Assembly (NCBI RefSeq): GCF_037975245.1 | Contig: NC_092577.1 | Span: 21,884,898 to 21,948,897 of the forward strand | DNA length: 64,000 nt | Origin: Apostichopus japonicus | Taxonomy: Eukaryota > Echinodermata > Holothuroidea > Aspidochirotida > Stichopodidae | Direction: 5' to 3' | Part shown: positions 44,885 through 59,800 of the stretch, piece after piece | Position numbering within the stretch: position 1 is the first letter of the stretch | Layout of the letters: every line of letters starts with the position of its first letter | Notes under the pieces: generated by a model | The model's input: the letters and a program-made list of their open reading frames with translations, nothing else | What the model was told of the DNA's origin: nothing | Databases searched by the model: none | Position numbers and translations under genes: made by a program

Positions 44885-47800
44885 GTACAGTACTGTATGT
44901 CAACTTTCTTTGTTTTGGAAGAATGATCAACTAGCTGTAGGGGATAGGAGGGCATAAAATGGGGAATAAGAAAAGATTTCGAAGACTTTGAAATGCACAT
45001 GATGAGCTGTCAAGTGCCCAGGTTTGAATGGAGAACATATCTGGGCAATTGTTGGTATATTAGCACACAAAGAATACTTGGAAAATCATTCAATTCCTGT
45101 CTAGCCTCTGTAGCCTTAAACTGGCTTGTATTCAGATCAAAACTTGTCATCACATATATATACCTATGTCCAAGCGTTTTGCTGTTCAGCAACTTCAGCT
45201 GCTCCCATAATGCATCCATACATAACAGCTGGAAGCTTGCCCTGGGCATGAAAATGAGTATGTACAGTACAATAAGTACTGCAAATACGAGAGTGCATAA
45301 CAATAGTGGCCAGGGAATTGCTACCTGTCCAAACTACGATATTTGGTGAACCCAGCTGTAAATAAGAATTGTGTGCAATGTACAGTACTTACAGTACAGT
45401 ACATATCACTGTGAGTAACAAGACCACTCAGAGTGACTTGCAGTGTACAGTACAGTATATCCAGAGATAAAATTTAAATGTGACTGCTTCTGTGTCAATC
45501 AAAGTTCTGTGACCAATACAGGCAGATAATCTCAATTTAGCAGTGGTCTGTGTAATTATTTTGGGGTGATGAGTATATGGCTTTAACTCTCATGGGCTTG
45601 ATGAAGAATGTATTTGAAGTGGGCTGTAGACTTCACAGGCAAAACAGCAACAACTACAGTACTGTACAGGCTGTCCCCACCTACATGGCAGTACCACTCT
45701 CGCAGGATTTATCTATTTTTGAGAGAGCTACCGGGGCGAAGTTGAATCCAGAAAAGACAAAGGGCCTTCGTCTTGGTAGCTGGAGATACAGAGACTTACC
45801 ATTCGGTGCGTCGTGGTCGGATCAGAATATCAAAATTAATGGTATATGGTTCGGCTACGATGCACCTGGTGATGTCACCTGGAGCGAGAGGGCTGAGGTA
45901 TTTGAGAGCAGGCTCGAAACCTTTGGCACCCGCTGGCTTTCGATCCTAGGGAAAGTCACCGTAGTTAATCGTTTTGTTTCGCCCATCTTGTGGTACCCGG
46001 GCGCGGTGTATCCAATTCCGCGTCGCGTCCTGGTGCGGTTGGAGAGAGCGATATTTTCATTTATTTGGTCGGGTGGTACAGAGCTTGTCAAAAGGGCGGT
46101 AATGTACCAAAAACTGGAGAAGGGTGGGTTAGGGGTGGTTCATCTGGGAAGTAAGTTAACTTGTTTGTTATTTAAGCAGTTGTTTGTAGCGGTAACTGAC
46201 CCAGGGTTGCCTTGTTCATATTTTCTACGTTTTTGGGGCGGTTTGCACCTGCGTCGATGGGTCCCGGCGCTGTTTAGCAACAGAGAACCGCATAGTAGTA
46301 CTCCAAACAGGGTGGTGCGTGTCATTTGCTCCGCTCTGATTGAGTTGCCCCCTGTTGACCTGTCACAGCCGGCCCTCGTTCACAGTTCGTTGCGGGATAG
46401 GGCCTTGAATGCAATTTTTGTACAGGGACGTCATCCTGTCGAAGTATGGCGTTCGGTGCATTCAAGGCTGAATGGTTGCAGGCTCCGTGACCTTGCATGG
46501 AGAATTGCACACGGTGCCTTGGTGACCAATCTGAAAAGGTATCACTGGCGATTGGGTGATGGACTGTGCCCGAGGACCGGCTGTGACAGCTTAGAGAGTA
46601 CTGCCCATGTTTTTTGGCATTGCCCCTTTGTTTTGAACTTGTGGGAGTGGTTTCAGTCCTGGACCGACCGTTTAACGGGAGACCGTTCATGGTCGGTAGG
46701 ACAGGGTTTTGTTTTGTATGGATTAGATCCTCCAGTTTGTTCCGTTGCTGTGTTGCAGCGTATTATTTATGTTTGTTCTGTTGTAAAAAAACTTATTTGG
46801 AGGAATAGATGTGATGTTGTTTTTAGGGGGAAATTTGCCAGTTGGCAGGCAGTCCTGGAGGCGGTGAAGTCTGACATTCGCCTTCAGGTCGAAGGCGATT
46901 TTCGCCGTTTATCTAGGGCTGCCTTTTTTGGACGGTGGTGTGCTGGGGAAGGGTGTTTTGTTTCGCTGCGTGCTGGTCGTCCTTTTGTAGTTTTTTAATA
47001 TTTCAGTGGGGGGTTGGGCGTTTTGTCTCTGCAGGTCGGTGAGCGTATGTACTTTTTTGGCTCGCTTGACCTGAGGTTCGTTTGTAAGAATGGGATGGTT
47101 TGGTAGTGCCGTTTGGCCGTGACGTTTTGTATCCCGTATGACGGGTCACGTAAAAAGCACATGGCAGTACCACAAAGATACTGTGGTACTGTAATACTGT
47201 ACTGTATATTGTATACAGGTGTACTGCTGTATAGGGCTCGCAGTATGATGAAGCAGTTTTACAGTTTCTCTAAATTTAATTACAGTCATGCACTGACCAC
47301 CCCAAACTACTGTACATCTATCAATGGACAGCCATATAAGGGATTGGTCACAGTACAGTGTACAGTACTTTGACATACACAAAAGAGGCAGTCACATTCA
47401 AGCTGTACCACAAGATTTATGAGTTTCTCTGATTGGTCTGTATGTGAAAATCAGTGAGTTGAACTGTAATGTACTGTACTGTACATTGCATAACATTCCA
47501 TAATTAAAGCAATGTGCACCGTTTTCTTTCAGAAGTGCTGGCAAACTACTGTAGTTGTTATGTGACAGAAATAGCCATGAGGGAATAAAACTCCTGTATG
47601 GGGTGCTTGGGGGAAGAGGGTTTAACAGGGGTTTCATTTTGGGATGATGAGTGTATTGCATTGTGTTGTAAGTTTTGTTATTTAAGTGTACCTCAAGTGT
47701 AAAATTTCAAAAATATCTGTCGCAAAGCTTAAAAAATAAATCCAAATAGTCCAACTCCCATCTTAATAGGACATTCCTAAGCTGAGATAAAATGTTGAAG

Positions 47801-50800
47801 CTAATTCATTAAAATTGTTATGGTATATTGTGTAATAATTTGTGATGTGTAATTTTTCCACTAATCAAATTACCATCTTTGTTTTTCTGTGTTTTTGGGA
47901 AAGTCACTGCACCTTGTGGCAAAATGTGATCACTATCTTTATCTTACTGGGTGACTTGACTATACTGTACAAGCCTCTCCATGTTTACATGCTATAGAAG
48001 AAAACTAAATTGTTTAAGGTTGTATAAATATTTTACTGTAGTTTGAAATGAAACAAAAGGGTCGTTCCATGCCAATTCAGCAAGTGGTTCCAAGGTGACC
48101 ATCTCTGATTTTGAAGATTTTCCCTCATAATGTCACTGCATAGACAAAATGAACACACTGAAATTTTTAAGCCAATACTGTAGAGCAGTTTTGAAGCCTT
48201 GGGATCCAGTGAGTGAGATTCATTTTCCAGCCTCTAAAGTACTGTATTTTCACAATTCCAGACTTAAGGTACACTTAACAGTTTTGACAAACTGAATAAA
48301 AGATATTTAGTCTTTAGTCAGTGGACACATCTCAACAAAAAAACGGATATCAAAGTTCAAGTGGAAATTTCAATTTACAGTATTTGTTTTAACTCAACAT
48401 ACAGGCCTACTTTAAAGCAGGGAAAGTATACTGTTGAAGGAACCGTTGCCATCTCGGTAGACACATTTTGTTGGCATTCCTCTCTGACAACTTACAGTAT
48501 ATTTGAGGAATGTGTTACTGGGATCAAAGTCAATTCAGTACGCACTACCCTATACCTGTAAGTAATAGCAGTATGCAGGTATACCTTAAATTAGGGTTCT
48601 TAATAATAATGTCCTTATAATGAAAATGTGACACTTTGTTTTAATTTTAGGAAGGGGAGTTGTTGCCAATACGTCATTTGAAAAAGGAGACTTCTTAGTC
48701 CATTATGCAGGAACATTAAGAAGTGCTCAGGATGGCAATAAGCTTGAAGAACAAAGTCCATCATGTTACAGATATTTCTTCCAGTATGAAGGCAAAGAAT
48801 GGTGGTAAGTAACATTTTTTTGGTCCCAGATCTGACCTACTGTCTTTTGAATAGAGTGCTGAATTCATTGATCTTACCTGTACTGTACCACAAAATCACC
48901 TGTCCATACAGTATAAAGATCAATATGAGACAGTGAGACAGCATCAAACTTTGGTAAATTGGAATTAAAAATTGCAGGTAGTCACATTGGCAGAAAGACA
49001 TGATACTCTACCAAAACTTAACACATATGGATCAGTGAAAATTATTCATTGGCAGATTTGCAAGAAAACATGCTCTGTCCATTTTGAAAATATTGCACAA
49101 GGAAACGAAATTGAACACATAAATAGTGCAAATTTCATTAAATTTACCACTTGCCCATTTGTACTTTGAGAGAAAATACATTACAATTTCAGAGGCTTCC
49201 TAGACAATAATTTATTAATTTGTTGTAGGCTACTGTATTTGATCATAACCTTTCAGTGCCAAGGGTTTCCTCAGAGTACAGAAAAGTCACATTACTGGGC
49301 AGTGGATTTCCGATATTCCAATAAAATACTAAAACAGTTATTTTCAGTTTTATTCCTGACTTTATTCAGAAAGCATCCTCTTCTCGGTTAAATAGGAAAA
49401 GCACAAAAAGAAAAGTATGAGAGCTGTATTTTACAAAGTGTAACTAGTCCTACTACTCTTCTATTGCTCAAAGTCTCCCTAGCCCAAATCAGCCTTATGT
49501 ATCTCTCGCTCTCTCTCGCTCTCTCTCTCCAAACACATCCTCCTTCCCATCTCTCTATTTTTTGCTCTGCCCAACATTCCAGGGAACCAACTCCCACTTG
49601 AGAGATAACCTGTGACCATATAGACTGGAATGTACATACAGTACTTACTAATCCAGCCAGAATGTGCAAATCCAGCAGCAGGGCAGGAATTAAGCAAGGG
49701 CTCAGGGCGATTAGCCCCTGTAACTTGCAAAATAGCCCCCAAAAGTAGGGTCACAATGGCGATTTTGGCCATATAGTTTGTGCAGGGAAGACCATTTAAA
49801 ACACCACATTCCAGCCAACTAGCCCCAAAAGAGCCCTAGTAAGACAAATGTTAATTCCTGCCCTGTCCAGCAGCCCTCTTGTAGCTGAGAAACACTCAAG
49901 TATCCATCAACATGCCATAGCACCTCCCATTTAGGTCAATACGTCTCCAACAGACTGGAACTTGTGTTTACCAAACTTTTATTTACAGTAGCCTGTAAGG
50001 GGCAACACTTTAATATAGGTTTTGTGACATGGCACCAAAAAGAGCTGTTTCACATGTCAGTTAAAGAATTAAGTCCTCCCATGAAAGACCTATCAGAATT
50101 ATTTCAATATCTCAAAATTTACTGTACATCTTCAAAGTTTGATGGTTTCTGAAGGAACTCATTGCCTATGCAAAAATAATGATGTGGAGTGGTGCAGAGT
50201 GTTAAGATTTCTTTTGTTAACCCTATATAAATTATCTCTTAATTACTTATCAGATAGATTACAGTTTGGTGAGTGATTTCAATATTTCTGAAGGAAAGAA
50301 TTTTAACTTTCATAATAAACCCCTTAGGGGATAACAATGCTACCAGTGTCCTTGAAATTAAGGTTGAAAAAACAAAGGTAGATTTGTTAGATGAGGTTTA
50401 ACGGCCCAGTTTCCAACCAATTGGTTCAAGTCGAGCCGGCCACGGCCTTTTTTCCAGTTGTGGCTCACTGGCTTGTTTTCCCTTACTCCATTGCTTATGC
50501 GGAGCATCACGCACAACGGCAGTAGGTTCCATTTTTAAAGTCTTTGGTATGACTCGACCTGGGAATCGAACCCGGGCCTCCCGCGTGAGAGGCGGATGCT
50601 CTACCACTAGACCAAACACGCGGTCGTAGAACATGAGCCATATAAAGTACTGTATGTCCATCTTTTGATGTCACATATTTGCATACTTAGCTCATGTTTA
50701 TTCACAATACAAGTGTGAAATAGAAATAACCCTGTAAAATGGTCAATGGAATTTAATGGGAATTGCGGCTATTTTTTGGATATAATGCTTTGTACATCAA

Positions 50801-53800
50801 ATATCCAACTATGTAATATTCATGTCACACGACCTTTAAATATGTGATTCAATAGTCAAAACCCTTAAGTGATCTTAGTGTTAAACAGGCTTATTAACAC
50901 ACTATTTAAAGGAACGTGTTTTACACACATTACCTGTATCATGCATTTCTAAGAGTAATAATATAATAAAAAATATTTGAAATATACACCTACTGAACTA
51001 AGTCCTTCTAAACAGGCAGGTCCAAGCTACAGTACTCAGTCCCAAGAAGTGATTTTTGGTTTCTAGTCCTATGCAGTCCTGATGGCATGTGTGTGTACAG
51101 TAGGGTAAACTGGGTAAAAACGCCCATGGGGTAAAAACGCCCGGAAAACTTTTTTCCTCTGCTTGTAAAAAATCATATGATGTTTGATAGAATGGAACAT
51201 AATAAATATTGAGAACAATGTTAGTATATAGTAATGATATAAAGAAAAATATTTATTAACATATTTTAGGGGTATTGAGGAAATTGCAAATGTTGGGTCA
51301 GGACAGTTGAGGAGTCATTTCTGGAAAACATGCAGTGTAAGTCTTTTGTCGTAAATTCATTGAAACCTCAACATTTGCATTTGTCCTTTATGGTTGAGTT
51401 AAAAGTTGGAATTCCTGGTGTATATATATTACATTTTGAATTTATGTGGACAGTAATTAACATACTGGAAAAAAGTTGGAACGACTGCAGTATGCGGTCA
51501 TTCTATGTCAAATCAACAAATCATTTCAAGTGACATATACAAACAGCAAATGAAAAAGGAGTAAAATCATTTCTAGACCTACTGCAACAATTGAAATCTC
51601 TGAGTGTCCTGTATGTCACAGTGCAAATGACTTGGACCTACAGTATATACCCTGATGTATTCCCAACCATCCATTTTTTATGTTCTGGCACAATATGCAT
51701 TCTTCCCTTTGTACTTTATTTGTAGTATGGATGCTACTGAAGAACCTGCAGAGGGACCATGCCTGGGTCGGCTGGTAAATCATGGGACCAGGCGTGAATT
51801 GAATGCAAAGATGAAGGTTATAACTGTCAATCATACTCCTGCTTTGTGCCTTTTTGCCGTACGAGACATTCAGAAAGGTGAAGAACTCCTATACGACTAT
51901 GGCATAAAGGAGTTACCATGGAAAAGTGACAAAAAGGTGAATTTTTAACAGTCATTTAACACACCTACAGCACCATCAGAGCATTAAAAAAAGAAAAAAA
52001 AATGTCAGTGAAATGTACTGTTGTACAGCTACAAGTTTAAAAGGCTTTTGTCAAAGTGGTGGGCAATTAGGTCTGCTCAAAGACTACAGTAAAGTGTTCT
52101 TGTTGTTGTTTCTGCTGCTGTAGCTCTGCTGAACCTACATGTACACGTACATCACCAGTTGTACTTTGTAAAAAAATAGACAAGAGGTGTTAAAGAAACT
52201 GCACACTTCTGGCAGGAAAAGACCTGAGACACAAGTTGTGAAAAGAAAAGATCCTTGACATGATTGAACAAGATTTTTTTTTGTAACAGCAACAACAGGA
52301 GTAAACCATCATGATTCTCAGTAGAGTGACTTCTATAATGCACTGTACTGAGCAGTATGAAAGGAGTAAAACAGTTGGAAAAGCCTCGGAAATTTTTACA
52401 AATTTCATGCTTATTACTTATTGTAGTAATGAAGGCAGTTCAGTATTAAAAACAGGTTCTGTAGGGATATGGACATCCTGTACAAGTATGCTATTATACT
52501 GTATTCAGTGACATGAGACATGAACCACATTGGTTTGTGCCAGTCTGTAATCATGTTTTGAGACCTTACAACAATCAAAATGATGGCAAATAGCAAGAAA
52601 GTTAAAGCTTCTTTGTCCATCTTCTGTGCCTTTTCTAGATCAAACCCCTATGCCAAGACATTCAAAAGGACACACCAGCCAATAAATTGGACAGCTTCAA
52701 CTTAGAAGATATGATTCCTCCCAGCAATACAGAGGGTGTTGCTGAACAGAGACCATCAGATTCAATGGCATTGGAAAGGAAAAAAGGCACAGGTGACGGG
52801 AACAGTTGTGAAGAACAAGAGGCTGAAAATGAACCAGTGGAGCTTAGGAATGATGGACAAGACAAAATGGAGGAAGAACCACCTACAGGAAGGTTGAGGA
52901 ATGATGAAAGAGAATTGAGGTCACAAACAGAATGCCAAGATTCACTCAACGATACACTGCCAGCTAATGGGGATTGTTCCAGCTTAGAACATACAACTCC
53001 TTCGCATGATAAAAGATCGGTTGTAGAAGGGAAACAAGCAGATTTACTGGTCCTCAGACTACCAAAAGTTTCAGGTGAAAGGAGCAGTTGTGAAGAACAA
53101 GAGTCTGCAAATGAACCAATAGAACTTAGGAGTTATGTTGGAAATGAAGAAAAGGAGGAAGAACCATTCCCTAGCCGCTTGAAAATGAAAGAAAGTGAAT
53201 TGAGGTCACATACAGAATGCCAAGATTCACTGAAGGACACACTGCCAGCTAATGCAGATTGTTCCAGCTTAGGAAATATGACACCTCTGCATGATAAAAG
53301 ATCGGTTGTAGAAGGGAAACAAGCAGATTTAATGGTCCTCAAACCACCAGAAGATTCAGGTGAAGGGAGCAGTTGTGAAGAACAATTAGAGTCTGAAAAT
53401 GAACCAATAGAGCTTAGGAGTGATGTCGGAAATGAAGAAAAGGACGAAGAAAAATTCCCTAGCAGCTTCAAGATAAAAGAAAGAGAATTGAGGTCACAGA
53501 CAGAATGCCAAGATTCACTCAAGGACACACTACCAGCTAATGCAGATTGTTCCAGCTTGGGAAATATGACACCTCTGCATGATAAAAGATCGGTTGTAGA
53601 AGGGAAACAAGTAGATGTAATGGTCCTCAAACCACCAGAAGATTCAGGGAAAGGGAGCAGTAGTGAAACACAAAGTGAGCCAGAAGAGGTTCTTAGGAGA
53701 GTTGGTGATGTAAGTGAAGAAAAAGAGATGGAATCATTCATACACAGCATGAGAATTGAAGGAGAGTTGGGGAACCAGACAGAAAGCCAGGGGTTACCTG

Positions 53801-56800
53801 AGGACACACAGTTTCATCAAATGGACTGCTTTGACCCAGAAAATGTAATGCCTAGTGATGAAGAGGATAGTTCATTAAATAGCCAAGGGTATTTGATGCT
53901 CCTTGATATATCCAAAGGTACTGATGAGGATGTCAGCAGTGAAGAAGAAAATTTTAAATTTGCACTTATCCAGGGTGAGGGAAATTGTGACACAACAGGA
54001 AAAACAACAAAAGAAGGAGATGAACAATCCACCATCAGCAGCTCTGAATCTTTCTGTGCACCCCAGTTTGGGAGGAATTGTGACAAAACAAGAAAAAAAA
54101 CAAAAGATGAACAATCCACCACCAGTAGCTCTGATAGTGAAGAAGATCCTTCATATGCACCACACAGTGATGTTGAATCTGATGGTAGTCAAGAAGATCC
54201 TTCCTATGCACCACACAGCGATGTTGAATCTGATGGTAGTCAAGAGTTTCCCTTTTATAATAAAAAGCCAAATTCTCCTTGTCCTGTAACATCCACAAGT
54301 GAAGATACTAAGCCTACAAACCAACCCTCTACATCATCGTACAAGAAACCCTACCGGCTTTGCATCTTTTGTGACAGCATGAAATCCAAACTGTCTGAGC
54401 ACATTGCAAAGCAACATCACAATATTGACAGGGTTGCTTTAGCCCTTAAACTTGCCACAAGGGAAAAAGAGATTTAAGATTTAAGAAAGAAGGTATTCTG
54501 AAGTTTAACAAGCATCAGGCAAAGTGTTCTAAACCTGCATACCACAGGGAGAGGTCTTCAGTCATTGACAACTTGGTAATGTGCAACATCTGCTCAGGAT
54601 TCTATGCCAAAAGATATATCAGAAGACACCTTGAATTTTGTCAGAGTCAGTCAGAAGGTTGTTCTGCATCACTGCCCATCCCTGTCCATCTACTAGCCAA
54701 TGAGGAAATTTGCAGTGAAAGTTTCATGGAAAATGTTCTGAATAGATTCCGTCCTGATGAAGTGGGAACCCTATGCACGAAGGATCCAGTGGTATTGATG
54801 ATCGGAAAGAGACTCTGGGAAAAGCAAAAGCGGAAAATGGATAAGAAGACTGAAGTGCGACGTTCAGTTATGACTGACATGAGACGTCTTTCTGCTCTCT
54901 ATCTAGAAATGAAAACTACTGAAAAAGTGTTGGGCGAATTTCCTTGTAAGAATGGGGATGCAGGTGATATTTTCAAGAGAAACAACTTCAGACACTTAGA
55001 AGAAGCCATTTCATCTTTAACGACTTCAGAATCTAGCAGTGGTAGCGACCTAAAAGCTGGATTGAAGCTCGGAATTTATTACCTCCTGAAATCTGCTGCC
55101 AAAATCTCATTGATGACCAAGATAACCTTGCAGAAGATGTCGATAAATTGGTCCAGGTATTAGAGTTAAGTAACAATTTCCTGTTTGGAGATGCCACGTA
55201 CAAAATCAACCAGCAGAGGCAAGTGAAGTTGAGGAAACCAGATGTATTACCCTTGGAAAGTGATGTGAAAAAACTGAGGGACTACACTGTTACAAGAATG
55301 CACGAGATCACTTCTGATGAACTGGAAGTCTGGGACACCCACAGATTTGTAGAGTTACGAGACCTGGTAGTATGTCGCCTCGCATTATTTAATGCTCGAA
55401 GAGGGGGGGAACCTTCTAGGTTACTAATCAGAGAGTGGACTGATGCTGAAAAAGGCGTCTGGCTGGACAAACAGCAATTGGAAAATCTTCATCCTCTTGA
55501 CAAGGCATTAGCAGATACCCTGAAAATAGCTTATCAGAGTGGAAAGGGCAATAAACACCTTGTTCCAATTCTTTTTCCCCCTGACACAGTTGAAGCGATG
55601 AAGAAATAAGAAGAAATGCAACAGTTGATGACACAAATCCCTTTGTATTTGCAAGTATTAACCAATCAGATAACCATGTGTCAGGATGGCATGCTGTAAG
55701 CAGTGTCTGTGACAATGTCACCCTCACAAACAAAAGTATAGTTACAGCAACGAAGAACCGACATAGAGTTAGCACTATGTTTGCTTTAATGGATGTTCCT
55801 GAAAACGACAGACAGTTTATTTACAAACATCTTGGACATTCAGAAGAGACCAACAAAAATATATATCAGACGCCACTTGCTCTGAAAGAACTGACGGTAG
55901 TGGGCAGTCGACTCCAGACAATTGATGAAGGTAGGAGACTGCACTGTTAGTTTCTCCTTTTCACATTTGTGATTTAAAGCCTTTGGAAATACTCACATAC
56001 TTTGTATTTAGATTTGCAAACAATTAATGGTGTAAAACATTATATGGCCCAGCATAGTTTTTAACCTTATTTCCATTTGTGGATTCAGAAATTCTGTCAC
56101 ATTTGAAAAACTAGTCAATTCTGCTCAATTGCATAGAGCAGCAGTAACACATTGAGTTGAGCATTCATGATATTTCCTGTACTGTACGATAACTTATATT
56201 TTCTTCCACACCAGGTGAAGAAGCTCTTGCCTGCACTCCTGGGACAAGCTATGCAAACACAGGTGAGCATTCTTTTTCATTGTCTTTTTTATGAAACAAG
56301 CTGTAGTCCTGTAGGTTCACAGCTATTGCTTGGTTGTCTTCACTCCACATCATTAAGCTAGAGAGCTTCTCAAAGGGTTGCAATTTCTAAAATGACAGGT
56401 CTCAAATATTTCAAGTAACTGCTTCATCCTTTATTTTAACTTTACCACTGACAAAGACAAAGACACAGAGCCAGGCAACGGAGGAGATAATAGCTTTCTT
56501 ATTTTTCATAGAACTTTTGGTGGTACTAAACTTCTAATAGGTCTGTCTGATAATGTTTTTGGAGTTCATGCAAGCATATATTTGACCTACTTCATTTTAT
56601 GTGGAATTTTGCTACAAGAAGTATTTTGTGATTCTTTTGTTTTCTGTTTTAGAGCCTCCTTTAGAGCTAACTTCGAAAGGTGGGAACGGAATAACTGCCA
56701 TGGAAGAAGAAGAAGAAGAAGAAGAAGAAGGAGAAGAAGAAGAAGTAGAAGAAGCCTGTTGTGTAAATAGCGAAGAAGGTAATAGACATACTTGAATTTA

Positions 56801-59800
56801 TTGAAATGTGAATATCATACACTAGACATGGCACATTTGTACACACATTCCTTGTAGAGCTAGAATATCACATCCCCCATGCTGTAATTATTGAACTTGT
56901 GTCACTTTCTACGTAACCTTACAATGTTTACTTCTTTTTTCAGATTTGCCAGGTGAGCTACCAGAGAATTACAGCACAAAAGAACAGTTGTACAAGCCTG
57001 GTAGGTACTAGCTTTTAAATGCATTTGACATTTACAGTTTTGCTACTTTGATTTATTTTGTAGCTTACTATTCTATCAATGCACTTGTCAATTGTAACCA
57101 CGGCCCCCATACTAGGGCCATAGCGGGGCTGTTGCAACATATTTGCCGGGGATGTGCGGTGTAGTTTGTCCCTTCTATGCAGTAGCGTCAATCTTTACTC
57201 GAATGTGGGGGGGGGGGGGGGACATGGCCACTTCCGTCAAAAATTGACTGTCTAAAAATCTAAAGTCAATGGGTGTAATTTCCAAAAGGTGGGAGGACCT
57301 GTCCCCCAGTCCCCCTAGGATTGACACCCATGCTTCTATGACGGGAATGTGATGGGAATTTTAGCCAGGATGTGTATCGAAAAAAATGGGCTGGGATAGT
57401 TACCCTGGGATTTGCATGAAAAATAGCCGGGTAAATAGCAAGGATCTGGCGGAGGCTTAGCACTGTATGTAGCTACCAATGATATACTAGGTCTACACGA
57501 ACCTTCAGTCTACTGAACCTTTGATCTAATGGGATTGCCCCATCTCCAAAGATCTGTGTAAAATACTGATTTTAATTGGCATATGAGATGACACTTTGTT
57601 TATTTTTTTTTCAATAGCCCTGAAAACTTCTTGCATTCTCTTAAAATAGGGAATGATATATATAGCAACTTTCTTACATCAGATGTTTCACTACAAAACA
57701 ATTTTACATACTAGTGCATACAGATTACAGATGTAGATGACTGAATATAAGCGAACAAACAAATATGTAAAGTATAAATAGGTGCTCTGTTACATGCACG
57801 CCCTGGAGCTCACCAGTGATTAAAATTATTTGTCAAAAAATTGATTCTCAACCTTTCAAGATATTGCACATGAAAAATCCGTAGGATCCTACAGAAGGAG
57901 ATAACCTTTTTAAAGTGCAACCGAAGCAAGGTAGGATTTAAAATGGCATGTTTCCAACGACTGTGCGGCTTTTTGGTAGGTTGTTAATATTATCTAGGCT
58001 ACATCAGCCTATACTTGTTCCAGTTTTATACGATATTTCGCCTGGAGTGAATAGCTTCATGCAATCACAGCTTGCGTGGGGATGTCTGCGCTTGGCCTGC
58101 ATTCACATACACATACATGAGTACGTAGAAGTATGCTTTGTCAAGCAGATTGCATAGACAACAAATATTCAGCATACTCGGTCTACTACAGCCAGGAATA
58201 TACCGGTCATTGCATTAAAGTTCTTGGGGATGTGCAGTTAAAAAATGCCCTGTCCTACTGGGACCTTATTCAGTTGTAGCGGGGAAGGAAACACACTTGT
58301 TACATTTCTGTAAATCACATCCCGGCCTAAGTCCCCGTAATGTCTGGATACGGGGGGTGCATGACTCTTGTTGCTTTATACCCCCTTCATTCACTTTGTA
58401 TGCTTTTAGCATGTCTTTTTTCTTTGTAGCTCGCAAGTATTGCAAGTGGACACCGAAGCAGACGGCAATTGTGCGAGATTATTTCAAAGACTACTTTCAT
58501 GGCAGAGCTGAGAAGAAACTTCCAGGTGGGCTATTTTTTTTCTTTCGTATGAAGCTACTTGTCTGGTCATATATCTGACAACTAAGAACCTTCCTCCACT
58601 CCAGATACTGTCAAACCTACATTTATGGTGACCTTCAGCTGACTTTTGTATTTAATCAGTTGGGTTTAAACTTTATCAAAATATTTTGAAATACGATTAT
58701 TCCCACCATTGCAACTCTCCAGTTTGTTTTACTCTACATTTACAGAACATGCATCTGATCATAGCTGGTATTACATTGTTATAAACCTTTCATACCTAGT
58801 TTGGCCATTAAAGTGGATATGCTGTAAAAGTGTTTTAGTGTACATGACCATCATAATCATGGAAACTGCTTCACATTCTTTTCGGTTTTCCCAGAGGGAA
58901 ACTTAGGAGCCAACCTTGCACAAACTTGAGAGGGACCGCGGATTGCAAAGTCGGAAATGACTACAGTAGCACACAGATTACAATGTACACAAGTTACACA
59001 ACTACTGCCAGTATTGATGAATGAGTCAGCACTGCTCCATATACATCATTTTCTGTAATAAAAGCCAAGGACATAGTTGAACCATAACCTTCATAGCAGG
59101 TGTCAAATATACCTTATTGGGGTTGGACGTAGACATTCTAAGAAGTGAAGCCAATTTAAGTGCAGAGTAATACATGTCAGTCGAGCAGGCAAATTGTGCT
59201 ATAATATTACAGGGTCATTGAATGCTATAAAACTTGCAAAGTCGGAAATGACTACCAAATGCATTGCCATTATTACAGGCAATTACTGTGTGGTATTATT
59301 TGTAAAGCATAAAATGGTAGATATACTGTAAGTGGAAGACGATGGCAGTATTAGTTTTCAGCCGGTCGCTCACCGACTGCTTCGATTTCATGTCTGCAAG
59401 CAGTTACTACGTAATATCATGGAGTGTGCCCTGCTTTTTAGTGCAAGCAAATACTGTCAAGTGAATCATGCTTCTATGTCAAGTTTTATTCTTGTCAAAT
59501 GTCGTACAGAATAGCTTGAAGGAGAACTTCTTGGATTATTTGCATGAAAAATTGTCACAGGTGAAAAAGGTGGCTTCATAGAAAACTTGTGGCAGTAGTT
59601 CTGTGAAGAAAATAGAGGGAACAAAGCTCTCAATCGATACCCTTTACCACCTATGACCTACTTACTTGTACACCTCAACGTGTAGGCCAGCTAGAAACAA
59701 GATTAAAAATTGTCAAAAGAGTAACATGGCAGCTACATGTAGTTTTTGTTAAGACCAAGTTTCTGACAAGTTTTCAACAGTACACCCTTTTGGGAAACAC

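Noticed and set aside
45577-45697. N-terminal 40 residues of the frame running into the LINE tail
   Set aside because: This part is host intron sequence upstream of the target duplication and does not match LINE protein.
50540-50625. tRNA-Glu gene
   Set aside because: A and B boxes and a CTC loop are present, but the acceptor stem does not pair and the sequence continues into a SINE body shared with two other loci.
53133-53807. 224-codon minus-strand open frame over the acidic repeats
   Set aside because: It is a mirror of the repeated plus-strand coding sequence, Ser/Leu-rich by composition, with no independent signal.
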